From: Hyphomicrobiales bacterium
GTDB lineage: Bacteria > Pseudomonadota > Alphaproteobacteria > Rhizobiales > Rhizobiaceae
Length of the DNA stretch: 37,505 nt
Assembly (NCBI GenBank): GCA_900471605.1
Contig: UCEY01000082.1
Span: 1 to 37,505 of the forward strand
Direction: 5' to 3'
Part shown: one piece after another, positions 1-9,968 of the stretch
Position numbering within the stretch: position 1 is the stretch's first letter
Layout of the letters: each line of letters opens with the position of its first letter
Position numbers and translations under genes: made by a program
The notes under the pieces: model-generated
Database searches by the model: none
Seen by the model: the letters and a program-made list of their open reading frames with translations, nothing else
Told to the model about the DNA's origin: nothing

Positions 1-1125
1 ACGATCATCGGCAATGACGGCGCCAACGTCCTCGAAGGCGGCGACGGCAACGACACGCTCAATGGTGGTGCAGGTGACGACACGATCGTCCTCGGCGCCG
101 ATATCGATGCCGGTCCCTACGGGCCGCGCGCCGTTCTTCTCGGTGACGGTACCACGGCGTCGGTTTCGCTGATCGGTCTTGCGGGCACCGGCGACGCCAT
201 CATCGGCGGTACGGGGTATGACAAGGTCGTGCTCGACAAGGAAAGCTCGGCGGGCTTTGTGCTCGACAACTATCATCCCGGTGCCCCGACCTTCTCGGGC
301 ATCGAAGAAGTCGTCGGCTCCGATGGTAATGACGTCATCCTGATGGATGCGAACTATACCAGCGACAACGGTCTCGGCATTCTGATCGACGGCGCCGGCG
401 GCAACGATACGATCGGTGGCGGTGCTGCTGCCGATACGCTGAAGGGTGGCGACGGCAACGACCTGATCTCCGGCCTCGGCGGCAATGACATCCTCGAAGG
501 CGGCGCCGGCAGTGACGAAATCTGGGGCGGCGCCGGCAACGACACGATCAACGGCGGCAGCGGCAACGACAACATCACCGGCGGTCTCGGCAACGACACG
601 ATCGACGGCGGGACCGGTGGCGACACCTTCAACTATGCCATCGGCGATGGCGTGGACACCATTGATGGCGGTGCTAACGGTGACGTTCTCCTGACTTCCG
701 GAAACGCCACCGCAGAATCCGCGGTTCTGACCGTGACCTCGACCGGTTTCAGCCTCGATGTCGACGGCGATGGCGTTGTCGACGTCAACGCCACCAACAT
801 CGAGTCGGTGGTGCTCTATCAGGCCGAAGGCGCCGACAAGATCACGGTCCGCACCCAGGACGCCGCCGAGACAATCACGATCGAAGGCAATTCCAACCTC
901 CTGCAGGTCTACGGCAACGGCATTCCGTCCATTTCGGGGATCAGCACTTCCGAGCTCGTCATCGAAGCCAAGGGCGGCAATGACGTCATCAATGCCAGCA
1001 ATCTGAGCGGTGTGGCGCTCACCCTCGATGGCGGTGCCGGCAACGACACCATCACAGGCTCGGCCGGCGCAGACACCATCCGTGGCGGCGAAGGCAACGA
1101 TACGATCCTCTACAAGGTCGGCACC
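1..1125 (+). repeat. RTX nonapeptide repeat-coding blocks
   Basis: Clusters of near-repeats encode GGxGxDxxx units, for example GGDGNDTLNGGAGDDT at the window start and GGAGNDTINGGSGNDNITGG around 529-582. They are repeats within the adhesin gene, not a separate element. Known RTX repeats fold into parallel beta-rolls that bind calcium outside the cell. Confidence 0.85.
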
Positions 1126-4100
1126 GGCGCGGACATCATCGACGGCGGGTCGGAAACCGGGACAAGCAACCCGGACTATGACGTGCTCAAGATTGCCGGT
1201 GATGCGGTACAGCGCAGCTTCAACATCGCGAAGGCAATCGGCGGTACGGATATCGTCCCGGCCGAAAACGCCACCGACATTGTGGTCAGCTATACCGGCG
1301 CCAATGGTGCGACCGTTCGCGCCGACGAAATCGAGCGTATCGAAGTGACGCTCGGAAGTGCCGGCGACAGCATCGCTGTCGGCGACCTGGGCGGCACGGC
1401 CATCGCGCCGACGACGGTTGTGATCAACGGCGGCGTCGGCAGCGACACCATCGACCTGACCGGCCTGGTCGGCACCAAGGTCGAGATCAACGACCTCGAC
1501 GATACCACGGGCGGCGACATCGATACGGTGAAGCTTGCCGGCAAGTGGTCCGACTACGACATCGTCAGGGCAACTGACGGTACCTTCACCTTCAGCCTGG
1601 GCGGCCACGTCGTGGCGACGGCGAAGAATATCGAACAGTTCACCTTCCAGGGCGAAAATGGCGGCGCCGGCGGCACGATGCAGGCGATCGACCTCATCAA
1701 CGACGCGCCGCATGCGGTTACCGACAACAATACCGGTGACCCGGTGGTCGAAGCCGGCGGCGTTGCCAACGGCACGGCGGGTGATGCTTCGGCGACCGGC
1801 AACGTTCTGACCAACGACACCGACGCCGATGCCTTCGACAGCAAGCATGTGACTGCGATCCAGTTCGGTGCAGGCCCGGCGACAGCCGTTCCGGCCGGCA
1901 ACGGTGACGTCATGATCGCAGGCGCCTATGGCATGCTCACCATCCATTCCGATGGCAGCTATGCCTATGCGCTGGATAACAATGACAGCGACACCCAGGC
2001 GCTTGGCCAGGGTGCGGCTGCGAGCGATGTCTTCACCTACACGATGGCGGATGCCCATGGTCTGACATCGAGTGCCAGCCTGACGATCAACATCACCGGC
2101 ACCAACGATGCTCCGGTTCTGAATGGCACCATCGCCGACCAAGTGATCGCAGAAGATAACGCGCTCAGCTTCACGGTTCCCGGCGGCACATTCAGCGATG
2201 TCGACTCGGCCTCGCTGACCTATACCGCTACCTTGGCTGACGGCACCACCGCATTGCCTGGCTGGCTGCACTTCAATGCCGCCACCATGACGTTCAGCGG
2301 CACGCCAGATCTGAACTGGAACGGTGCCATCGACGTGAAGGTTACGGCGTCGGACGGTTCGTTGTCCGTGTCTGACACGTTCACCCTCACGGTAACCCCG
2401 GTCAACGACGCGCCGATCGTAACGAACGATGTCTACGTCACGGACGAAGACACCGCCATCTCGGGCCTGAAGCTCTTCGCCAATGACAGCGACATCGAGG
2501 GCAGTCCCCTTACGGCCAACGGCATTGCCGTCGGAAGTCAGCTGGGCGGATCCATCTCGTTTGAACAGAATGGTACTCTGTACTTCAAGCCGCTGGCCAA
2601 CGAGAGCGGATATGCGGTCCTGCAATACGGTGTTTCCGATGGAAACCTGAGCAGCACGGGTACCGTTACCATCGACGTTCGTCCGATCGCGGACACCGCT
2701 ACGATCTCCGGTTCCGGCTCCGGCAGCGAAGATGCTGCCGCCCTCATCGGCCTCAACATCGCCGTTGGCGATACCGACGGTTCCGAGAAGGTCACGAAGA
2801 TCGAACTGTCCGGCTTCCCGGCCGGTGCGACCTTCAACCAAGGCTCTCTGGTGAACGGGGTCTGGGTCATCGAGAATGCCGCCGGGGTCAACACCAACGG
2901 CCTGACGATGACGCCGCCGCACGATTTTGCCGGCAACTTCAACCTCGGCGTTTCGGCGACCGTCGTCGATAGCGCCACGCTTTCCGACCATCTGGTTCAT
3001 AGCGATACCAAGATATCGACTGGTTCGATCGGCGTCAGCATTACGGCGGTCAACGATGGCCAGGCAACCATCTCGATTTCCGATAGCACCCCGGCTACCC
3101 CGCCCACGGTCGGTGACGTTCTGCACGCCACGCTGGGTACCGACGCTGACGGCGCGCCGACCAATGTCGTCCACACCTGGCTTCGTGACGGCAACGATAC
3201 TGGCGTAAGCGCGGCGGATTATACCCTTACGGCCGCCGATGTAGGGCACAAGTTGTCTGTCAAGACCACCTATATCGATGGCCAGAACTTCAGCGAAACC
3301 GTCACCAGCAATGCAACTGCGACCGTGATCACCAATAATCATGCGCCGGTGGCTGTAAACGATACGCTATCGTTCGGCGGCGGTGCAACTCCTGCTCCAA
3401 GTGGCACGGGATGGTCTCTCAACACGGATAACGGCCACTACTACAAGGTCGTCAATTCGCAAGTAAGTTGGTCGACGGCCGTAAACAACGCGGAAAGTGC
3501 CGGCGGTTATCTGGCAACGGTCACCAGCGCCGGAGAGAATGCTTTTATTCAGTCGCTGATGGGAGCTAACAAGTTCTACTGGCTTGGCGCGTCTGACGCT
3601 GGGACTGAAGGCGTTTGGAAATGGGTTACAGGTCCGGAAGCGGGCACGACCTTCTGGACGACTACGAATGTCGATGCCAATGGCGTTCAAGGTACGGCTT
3701 CAGGCTTCAACTCCTGGCCAATCGCCGCTACTCCCGGCTATGTTTATGAGCCCAACGACAATTGGGGCATCGGTGAAGACTATCTTCTCGCCCGCAAGGA
3801 CGGCTGGTGGAATGACGGTACCAGCTCAAGCAGCGGTTCAAACGGCTATGTGATCGAAGTCGGCGGCGCCATCACCAACGGCGGCATATCCGAGGATGTT
3901 ACCAAGACGTTCGCTGCTACGCTGCTAACCGCCAACGACACTGATGCCGACGGCGACACTCTGACGGTGACTTCCGTTACCAACAGCGCCGCTGGCGCCA
4001 CCGTCACCCTGAATAACGACGGCACGATCAGCTACAGCGCTTCGTCTTCCGCGACGTTGCAGGCGCTTCATGCTGGCGAAAGCACAACCGATACCTTTTC

Positions 4101-5922
4101 CTACACGATCAACGATGGTCACGGAGGCACTTCAACAGCAACTGCGACGATCACAATTAACGGTGTTAATGACGCCGCGGTGATCAATGGTGTAGGGACG
4201 GGCACTGTGACGGAGGCGACCAGCGCTAATGCCGGAACGCCAACCGTGACCGGTGACCTCAATTCGACGGACGTCGACGGAGTTGCAGATAGCTGGACGG
4301 TGGTGAATACGGCGGCAGCTACATCAAACGGTTACGGTACTTACACGATCGATGCGACCGGGCATTGGACCTATGCGTTGGACAACACCAACGCGACCGT
4401 CAATGCGCTGAATGCGGGCAGCCAACTGACTGATACGTTCACCGTCACGACGGCGGATGGAACAGCGAAATTGGTAACGGTGACTATCAATGGAGCAACG
4501 GACCCAGTGCTTCCGGCGACGGCAAACGTCTACAATATTGGCACAGGCGGTGCAGGGAACACTTCAAGCTCGGCCTATGTCCTGAATGGCACCGGAGCCA
4601 CGCCCGTCTTCGTCAAATCCAATGATCCCGACATCACAGATGCGTCGACAATTCCGTCGATCACCATTAAGGCGGAGGCGTCGCCGGGCCAGACGGATTA
4701 TTATAAGTTCGTCGTCGCTCAGAATGGAACCGTTGTTACCTTCGACATCGACAACACCGGTATGGACACCTGGATCCGTATCCGCAATTCTGCGAACAAC
4801 ACCACCATTGCTGAAAACGACCAAGGCAACCCGGTCGATGGTGGCAGCAGTTCGGCCAACGAATCCTACCTGTCTGCGACCCTGAATGCAGGAACTTACT
4901 ATCTTCAGGTTGGGCGAGCAGTCGAGACATGGCCTGGGTCGGATAATTATGTCTTCTCCACCTTTGGTCCCGGCGCGCAGGCCTATGAATTGCAGGTCTC
5001 TATCAAGGCGCCGGGTCAAGACCCCATCATCCTCGATCTCGACCACAACGGCTTTACCTTCACCTCGGTCGAAGATGGCGTGAAGTTCGACATCGATGCC
5101 GATGGCCACAAGGATCAGGTTGCCTGGACCAAGACCGACGGCATCCTTGCCTTCGACGTCAACGGCAACGGCAAGATCGACAACGGTTCGGAAATCTTCA
5201 CCCCGAACTTTGGCGGCGGCACGCATGCCGGCGGTGTGGCGGCGCTTTCGACGCTTGACGTCAATCATGACGGCAAGATCGATGCCTCCGACACCGGCTT
5301 CGACAAGCTGCTGGTCTGGCAGGATGCAAACGGCAACGGCATCAGCGACGCCGGCGAGCTGAAGGGCCTCCACGACTACGGCATCACCGGCATTTCGCTC
5401 GATGCCCACAGCGCGGAAGGTTATATCGACGGCCAGGCGCTGTTTGCACAAGGCACGTTCAACTACGCTGACGGTTCGACGGGCTCCTTCGTGGAAGTCG
5501 GCTTCGACACGCTGTTCAGCGACGAGCCTAACCGCGTCCTGGTCGGTACGGACGGTGATGATATCCTCACCGCCCTGCCGGGTCTGACGCAGATGACCGG
5601 CGGTGCCGGCGCGGATACGTTCGTGCTCGATCCTTCGGCCCTGCACGAACTCGACATGGCCGACGTCATCACCGACTACAAGTCGAGCGAAGGCGATGCG
5701 GTCGATGTTTCGAAGCTCCTCGATACCCTGCTTGGTCACCAGGCAACCGGTGAAGAGGCTGCCGCGAACGTCCGCACCACCATTGCCGGTAACGACACGA
5801 CCGTCAGTGTTCAGGTCGCGACTGACAGCTGGAAGGATGTCGCCGTGCTCCAGAATCACACCGAAGCGGTCAAGATCCTCTTCGACGACGACAAGCACTC
5901 GGCAAACATCTCTCACGTCTAA
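1..5922 (+). CDS. Giant RTX/VCBS adhesin with C-type lectin-like domain (5' end outside window)
   Basis: The frame is open from the first base, so the start lies upstream; 1973 residues are visible. In order these are: glycine/aspartate-rich RTX nonapeptides (GGxGxDxxx) at residues 1-40 and about 130-220 and 340-375; a VCBS repeat about 567-706; a cadherin-like (CADG) domain about 707-803; further Ig-like modules to about 1113; a C-type-lectin-like domain about 1135-1289; a second VCBS repeat about 1394-1506; a PPC-like beta domain about 1515-1669; DxDxNG EF-hand-like loops about 1672-1840; and a final GGAGADTFVLD segment typical of type I secretion C-terminal targets (VCA0849 class). It is expected to be exported without a cleaved N-terminal signal by the exporter genes just downstream, to bind calcium, and to act in attachment or biofilm formation. 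GC content falls in the lectin region. The family is clear; the ligand is unknown. Confidence 0.93.
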   Translation, partial: TIIGNDGANVLEGGDGNDTLNGGAGDDTIVLGADIDAGPYGPRAVLLGDGTTASVSLIGLAGTGDAIIGGTGYDKVVLDKESSAGFVLDNYHPGAPTFSGIEEVVGSDGNDVILMDANYTSDNGLGILIDGAGGNDTIGGGAAADTLKGGDGNDLISGLGGNDILEGGAGSDEIWGGAGNDTINGGSGNDNITGGLGNDTIDGGTGGDTFNYAIGDGVDTIDGGANGDVLLTSGNATAESAVLTVTSTGFSLDVDGDGVVDVNATNIESVVLYQAEGADKITVRTQDAAETITIEGNSNLLQVYGNGIPSISGISTSELVIEAKGGNDVINASNLSGVALTLDGGAGNDTITGSAGADTIRGGEGNDTILYKVGTGADIIDGGSETGTSNPDYDVLKIAGDAVQRSFNIAKAIGGTDIVPAENATDIVVSYTGANGATVRADEIERIEVTLGSAGDSIAVGDLGGTAIAPTTVVINGGVGSDTIDLTGLVGTKVEINDLDDTTGGDIDTVKLAGKWSDYDIVRATDGTFTFSLGGHVVATAKNIEQFTFQGENGGAGGTMQAIDLINDAPHAVTDNNTGDPVVEAGGVANGTAGDASATGNVLTNDTDADAFDSKHVTAIQFGAGPATAVPAGNGDVMIAGAYGMLTIHSDGSYAYALDNNDSDTQALGQGAAASDVFTYTMADAHGLTSSASLTINITGTNDAPVLNGTIADQVIAEDNALSFTVPGGTFSDVDSASLTYTATLADGTTALPGWLHFNAATMTFSGTPDLNWNGAIDVKVTASDGSLSVSDTFTLTVTPVNDAPIVTNDVYVTDEDTAISGLKLFANDSDIEGSPLTANGIAVGSQLGGSISFEQNGTLYFKPLANESGYAVLQYGVSDGNLSSTGTVTIDVRPIADTATISGSGSGSEDAAALIGLNIAVGDTDGSEKVTKIELSGFPAGATFNQGSLVNGVWVIENAAGVNTNGLTMTPPHDFAGNFNLGVSATVVDSATLSDHLVHSDTKISTGSIGVSITAVNDGQATISISDSTPATPPTVGDVLHATLGTDADGAPTNVVHTWLRDGNDTGVSAADYTLTAADVGHKLSVKTTYIDGQNFSETVTSNATATVITNNHAPVAVNDTLSFGGGATPAPSGTGWSLNTDNGHYYKVVNSQVSWSTAVNNAESAGGYLATVTSAGENAFIQSLMGANKFYWLGASDAGTEGVWKWVTGPEAGTTFWTTTNVDANGVQGTASGFNSWPIAATPGYVYEPNDNWGIGEDYLLARKDGWWNDGTSSSSGSNGYVIEVGGAITNGGISEDVTKTFAATLLTANDTDADGDTLTVTSVTNSAAGATVTLNNDGTISYSASSSATLQALHAGESTTDTFSYTINDGHGGTSTATATITINGVNDAAVINGVGTGTVTEATSANAGTPTVTGDLNSTDVDGVADSWTVVNTAAATSNGYGTYTIDATGHWTYALDNTNATVNALNAGSQLTDTFTVTTADGTAKLVTVTINGATDPVLPATANVYNIGTGGAGNTSSSAYVLNGTGATPVFVKSNDPDITDASTIPSITIKAEASPGQTDYYKFVVAQNGTVVTFDIDNTGMDTWIRIRNSANNTTIAENDQGNPVDGGSSSANESYLSATLNAGTYYLQVGRAVETWPGSDNYVFSTFGPGAQAYELQVSIKAPGQDPIILDLDHNGFTFTSVEDGVKFDIDADGHKDQVAWTKTDGILAFDVNGNGKIDNGSEIFTPNFGGGTHAGGVAALSTLDVNHDGKIDASDTGFDKLLVWQDANGNGISDAGELKGLHDYGITGISLDAHSAEGYIDGQALFAQGTFNYADGSTGSFVEVGFDTLFSDEPNRVLVGTDGDDILTALPGLTQMTGGAGADTFVLDPSALHELDMADVITDYKSSEGDAVDVSKLLDTLLGHQATGEEAAANVRTTIAGNDTTVSVQVATDSWKDVAVLQNHTEAVKILFDDDKHSANISHV
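3403..3867 (+). other. C-type-lectin-like domain inserted in the adhesin
   Basis: Residues about 1135-1289 have the hallmarks of the C-type lectin fold: WLGASDAGTEGVWKWVTG in the middle, then EPN at residues 1250-1252 (3748-3756) and WND at residues 1270-1272 (3808-3816), ending in GYVIEVGG. In animal lectins EPN plus WND form the calcium site that contacts mannose- or glucose-type sugars. The domain is flanked by the two halves of what reads as one cadherin/VCBS-type module (HAPVAVND before it, ISEDVTKTFAATLLTANDTD after it). Sugar binding is inferred from the motifs. Confidence 0.75.
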
Positions 5923-5952
5923 GTGACGGTTGCTCAAAATCGAAACAACGGG

Positions 5953-5976
5953 AAAGGCGCGCGAGCGCCTTTTCTT
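5953..5976 (+). terminator. Rho-independent terminator after the adhesin gene
   Basis: A perfect 8-bp stem AAAGGCGC/GCGCCTTT with loop GCGA runs straight into TTTTCTT, 30 bases after the adhesin stop codon. It probably separates the adhesin transcript from the exporter genes. Confidence 0.85.
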
Positions 5977-6311
5977 CGTTCAGCAACTGCTGATCAATAA
6001 AATAACGCTAAACCTTGAGTCTCCGGAATTTATACACCTCCGGGGGCGTGGCGTGATTTGCGGCCAACTATCGGGCGTGCTTCGCCCATGTGTCTCGGAG
6101 GCTACACAAGAGGTAAATGTATACGTCTGCGTAACTAAACGTTAAACCACAAGTTTTTGAGCGATAATTTTGCTTGTTAAATTTCTCATGAAAAAACAGC
6201 GAGATAGATAGTTTCCATTTGGTAATTAACCCTAGCCTCTGGAATATTCGAAGCGGGCTTGGGCGCCTAAATCAAAAATGATAATACTTTCCAACGAAAT
6301 CGCCGCAGTAT
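5977..6311. promoter_or_regulatory. AT-rich intergenic region upstream of the exporter operon
   Basis: No convincing gene is seen between the terminator and the TolC-like gene. The region is clearly AT-richer than the coding DNA, especially 6110-6240, as expected for a promoter. An inverted repeat TCAGCA-AC-TGCTGA lies at 5980-5993. CTCCGG occurs twice near 6020-6045. No -35/-10 pair could be assigned with confidence. Confidence 0.5.
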
Positions 6312-7793
6312 ATGAATGCCGCAATGGGGTTTACATCGGCGAGGGGCTTCCGATTGTTTAAGAGCAAAAGAACTTGGGCGACACTGTTGGCGACCGTAGC
6401 CTTGGGGGTTGTGTTTAACGCGCCCGCCAATGCGATGACGCTCGATGAAGCAGTAGCGAAGACCCTGAAAACCAACCCGCAAATCATGCAGGCGGTAGAA
6501 AATCGCGAAGCCGTGGAGTTTGAACTGCGGCAGGCGCGGGGTCTTTATCTTCCTTCCATAGATCTGCAGGCCGGAGTTGGTCGTCGAAGACTGTCCAACA
6601 GCAGTACAGGTACACTTACCCGTGACTACGAAACCTATTCTCCGTCCGATGCAAGCCTGACCATTACTCAAACGTTGTTTGACGGTGGCAGCCGCCGTTC
6701 GCAGGTCGAGCAGCAGGCATCGCGCGTTGATGGCGCTTCCTTCCGTGTCGTCGAGCGATCCGAGTCCCTGGCCCTTCAGGTTACTCAAGATTATCTCGAG
6801 TATATCCTGCAGTCCAAGATCGTCGCTATCGCCCAGCAGAACGTCGCTGCCCACAATCAGATCCTCGGCGATATCGGCGCAAGCATCCAGGGCGGTGCCT
6901 TGACCGATGCCGACCGCCTGCAGGGCCGTGAGCGACTGGAAGCCGCCCGGGCCCGGTTGCGGGAAGCCCAGGAAGAGCTGGAGCTTACCAAGATCCGCTT
7001 CCTGAAGACGGTCGGTGAGCCTATCGGTCCGGTCAAGCAGCCGATATCGCTCGCGAAATTCATTCCGAAGACGCTCAATGACGCGATCTTCATCGCCAAG
7101 AAGAACAGCCCGCAGATTCATGCGGCCGATGCCGATGTGGATGCGGCGGATGCCGGGGTTCGCGGTTCGCGCGCCAATTATCTTCCGAAGGTCGATCTTC
7201 AGGGCAGCGCCCGTGTCGGCAACGACATCGACGGCAACCAGGGCAATACCAACGATGTCCAGGTCGGTTTGACCGCACGCTGGAACCTTTATCGTGGCGG
7301 TATCGATCAGGCGCGCGAGCAGGAGCAGATCCGTCGCGCCAGCGAACAGCGTTACGGTTTGGCGCAGGCCCATCGCGAGGTTGAAGAATCGATTCGCTCC
7401 GCATGGAACGAGCGCAGTGGCCGCGGCGAACTGTCCGGGATCCTGGCGCGTCAGTCGTCGACGAACGGCAGCCTCGTCTCCTCGTATCGCGAGCAGTTCA
7501 AGGTCAACCAGCGTTCGCTTCTCGACGTTCTGGATGCCCAGAATACCCGTTTCAACACCAGCATTCTTGCGGAAACCGCACGGTTTGCTTCGCTTTTCGC
7601 CGAATACAAGATCTTGGCCGCATCAGGCAGTCTGCTTCAGTCGATGAAGCTCAAGCCCGTCGGCCAGGCTGAGGCGTATGCCCGGAAAGAGTTCACTGTC
7701 CCGGGTGGCGTCACGAATCCTGGCTATGTCGAAATTGACTCCCGTCAAAAGGCTGGCATGCCCATGGATCTCCTGGCGCCGATCCGACAGTAA
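6312..7793 (+). CDS. TolC-family outer membrane channel of the type I secretion system
   Basis: A 493-residue protein. The N-terminal hydrophobic stretch at about residues 21-41 ends in APANA before MTLDEAV, a good Sec signal peptide with an AxA-type cleavage site. The mature part shows two homologous halves typical of TolC/OEP proteins: MTLDEAVAKTLKTNPQI near the start, repeated as LNDAIFIAKKNSPQI in the middle, with long helical stretches and the YRGGIDQ-type turn. It should form the outer membrane duct for the adhesin, like LapE. The start at 6312 lacks a clear Shine-Dalgarno; ATG 6324 is an alternative. It lies 18 bases before the ABC exporter gene, so the two are probably cotranscribed. 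Confidence 0.92.
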   Translation: MNAAMGFTSARGFRLFKSKRTWATLLATVALGVVFNAPANAMTLDEAVAKTLKTNPQIMQAVENREAVEFELRQARGLYLPSIDLQAGVGRRRLSNSSTGTLTRDYETYSPSDASLTITQTLFDGGSRRSQVEQQASRVDGASFRVVERSESLALQVTQDYLEYILQSKIVAIAQQNVAAHNQILGDIGASIQGGALTDADRLQGRERLEAARARLREAQEELELTKIRFLKTVGEPIGPVKQPISLAKFIPKTLNDAIFIAKKNSPQIHAADADVDAADAGVRGSRANYLPKVDLQGSARVGNDIDGNQGNTNDVQVGLTARWNLYRGGIDQAREQEQIRRASEQRYGLAQAHREVEESIRSAWNERSGRGELSGILARQSSTNGSLVSSYREQFKVNQRSLLDVLDAQNTRFNTSILAETARFASLFAEYKILAASGSLLQSMKLKPVGQAEAYARKEFTVPGGVTNPGYVEIDSRQKAGMPMDLLAPIRQ

Positions 7794-7811
7794 CGGATTG
7801 GCAAGGAAAAG

Positions 7812-9968
7812 ATGCTCAACGTAAAGCTCGACCACGCAGATACTACGCCGTTTCGGACATTTAAAACTGCCTTCAGGTCTGTTGCGAGCTTTTACGGACG
7901 CCCGACGTCAGACATCGTTCTCTTCTCCGGCCTGCCGGACGAGGTTTCCGAATCTCTCGAACTGGACGATGTCGAGCATCTTGCGCAGCGCATCGGGCTC
8001 GAGGTTATCCGTCACGGCGAACGCGAATGTCGCGAGGGCAATTTCGATTGCCCCGCTATCATCGCCTTCGAAAATGGTGGCGTGCTGCCGCTGCTGGAAA
8101 CCGATACCGACGGAAACTACATCACCGACCTGGTTCCGGCCTCGGGAAATCCGGTCAAGCTGACGCGGCACGAGCTTGCGGCTCTGAAGCCGAGCTTCGG
8201 TTTTGCCTTCACTCTGTATTATCAGAATTCGTCCGATAACGCCTCGGTCGGTACGGCCGGCGAAATCGAGCGGCGCCACTGGTTGTTGCGCGCGCTGGTT
8301 CCCTATTGGCGCACCTATATGCGCGTCATCATGGCTGCGCTGTTCATCAATCTGATCGCGCTCGGCTCGCCGCTCTTCACCATGAACGTTTACGACCGGG
8401 TGCTGCCCAACAAGGCGTTTCCGACGCTTTGGGTGCTGGCGATCGGCATCACGCTTGCCTACACGTTCGATTTCCTGCTGAAGACAGCCCGTGCGGCGCT
8501 CATCGACCACGCGGGCCGCAACGCGGACCTGCGTCTTTCCCAGATGATCTTCGACAAGGTGCTGAATTCGACCATGGCGTCGCGTCCGCTATCGACGGGC
8601 GAATATGCCAATCGCGTGACGCAGTACGAGTTCGTGCGCGAATTCTTCACGTCCAACACGGTTGGCCTGCTGATCGATACCGCGTTCGTGTTCATTTTCC
8701 TGATCGTGATCTATACGCTTTCCGGTTGGCTTGTGGTGATCCCGGCGGTGGCGCTGGTGCTTTCGGTGCTGATCGGGCTGCATGCCCAGGCCAAGATCGG
8801 CCACCGCATGGCGGCCGCGACCAACGAGGCGTCGCGCCGTCAGTCGCTGCTGGTCGAGACCATCTCGACGATCGAGACCGTCAAGAGCCTTCGGGCCGAG
8901 GCCGGCATGCTGCGTCGCTGGCAGGAATTGATGAAGCTTTCGAGCCGCACCAGCGAAGAGATCAAGCATGTCTCCTCGAATGCGGTGAACCTCACCAATC
9001 TCGTCCAGCAGATGGTCAGCGTTCTGATCGTGATCGCCGGTACCTACGAGTTCTCCGAGGGGCATTTGGCGATGGGCGCGATCATCGCGACCGTCATGCT
9101 GGCCGGCCGCGCGGGCGCGCCGCTTGGCCAGATCGCCATGGCGCTCGCCCGTTTCCGCCAGGCGATGACATCGCTCAAGATCCTCGACAAGATCATGGAA
9201 CAGCCGGAAGACCGTCCGTCCACGGTTGGTTTCGTGAACCGCGAGATCAAGCGGGGTGGCTTCAGCTTCCAGAACGTTTCGTTCCAGTATCCGGGATCCG
9301 ACTACAAGGTCATCAACCAGCTCTCGCTGACCGTCGCCCCCGGCGAACGGGTCGGGATCATCGGGCGCATCGGTTCGGGGAAGACGACGCTTGGACGGCT
9401 TCTCGACGGGCTCTTCCTTCCCTCGGACGGCCGCATGCTGATCGACGGGGTCGATATCCGCCAGTACCACATGTCCGAAGTCCGCTCCGCGGTCGCCGTG
9501 GCGGGGCAGTCGTCCGATCTGTTTTCGGGAACCGTCAAGGAAAACCTGTTGATCGGCCGTGCCGATGCGACGGATGAGGAATTGCTCGACGTGGCGCGGA
9601 TGACCGGCGTCGATGAGTTCGTGTCCAACCATCCCCGCGGCTTCGACATGCCGGTCGGCGAGCGCGGCAGCAACCTTTCCAGCGGCCAGAAACAGGCTTT
9701 GGCGATTGCACGCCTGCTTCTGACCAAGCCGAAGATCGTTTTCCTCGACGAGCCGTCGGGCGCCATGGACCTTGCGAGCGAACGTCATCTGCTCGCCAAG
9801 CTGTCGACCGCATTCAACCGCGAGACGACGCTGCTGATCGCCACGCACCGTTTCAGCATGCTGGAACTGTGCGACCGGCTGGTGGTGATCGACAAGGGCC
9901 GCATCGTTGCCGATGGCCCGAAGGCGGCCGTGCTCGAGGCGATGCAGGGCAAGGGAGCAAAGCCGTGA
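7812..9968 (+). CDS. Type I secretion ABC transporter (LapB/LssB-type, permease-ATPase)
   Basis: A 718-residue fused exporter. Residues about 1-140 resemble the degenerate C39-peptidase-like domain of LapB/HlyB exporters. Residues about 165-440 form the six-helix membrane domain. The ATPase follows, with Walker A GRIGSGKTT at about residues 518-526, the signature LSSGQKQ at about 622-628, Walker B KIVFLDEPS at about 640-648 and the H-loop in ATHRFS. It is predicted to energise one-step export of the RTX adhesin across the inner membrane. AAGGAA lies just before the start codon. Its stop overlaps the GTG start of the adaptor gene (GTGA), so the two are translationally coupled. Confidence 0.95.
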   Translation: MLNVKLDHADTTPFRTFKTAFRSVASFYGRPTSDIVLFSGLPDEVSESLELDDVEHLAQRIGLEVIRHGERECREGNFDCPAIIAFENGGVLPLLETDTDGNYITDLVPASGNPVKLTRHELAALKPSFGFAFTLYYQNSSDNASVGTAGEIERRHWLLRALVPYWRTYMRVIMAALFINLIALGSPLFTMNVYDRVLPNKAFPTLWVLAIGITLAYTFDFLLKTARAALIDHAGRNADLRLSQMIFDKVLNSTMASRPLSTGEYANRVTQYEFVREFFTSNTVGLLIDTAFVFIFLIVIYTLSGWLVVIPAVALVLSVLIGLHAQAKIGHRMAAATNEASRRQSLLVETISTIETVKSLRAEAGMLRRWQELMKLSSRTSEEIKHVSSNAVNLTNLVQQMVSVLIVIAGTYEFSEGHLAMGAIIATVMLAGRAGAPLGQIAMALARFRQAMTSLKILDKIMEQPEDRPSTVGFVNREIKRGGFSFQNVSFQYPGSDYKVINQLSLTVAPGERVGIIGRIGSGKTTLGRLLDGLFLPSDGRMLIDGVDIRQYHMSEVRSAVAVAGQSSDLFSGTVKENLLIGRADATDEELLDVARMTGVDEFVSNHPRGFDMPVGERGSNLSSGQKQALAIARLLLTKPKIVFLDEPSGAMDLASERHLLAKLSTAFNRETTLLIATHRFSMLELCDRLVVIDKGRIVADGPKAAVLEAMQGKGAKP

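Noticed and set aside
1..1125. RTX repeats as a possible CRISPR or tandem repeat array
   Set aside because: The repeats are imperfect, 27-base in period and in frame, encoding GGxGxDxxx; there are no constant repeats with unique spacers.
4564..5937. Antisense reading frame of about 457 codons opposite the adhesin C-terminus
   Set aside because: The sense strand encodes clear EF-hand-like and secretion-signal modules. The antisense product has mirror-type composition and no family features.
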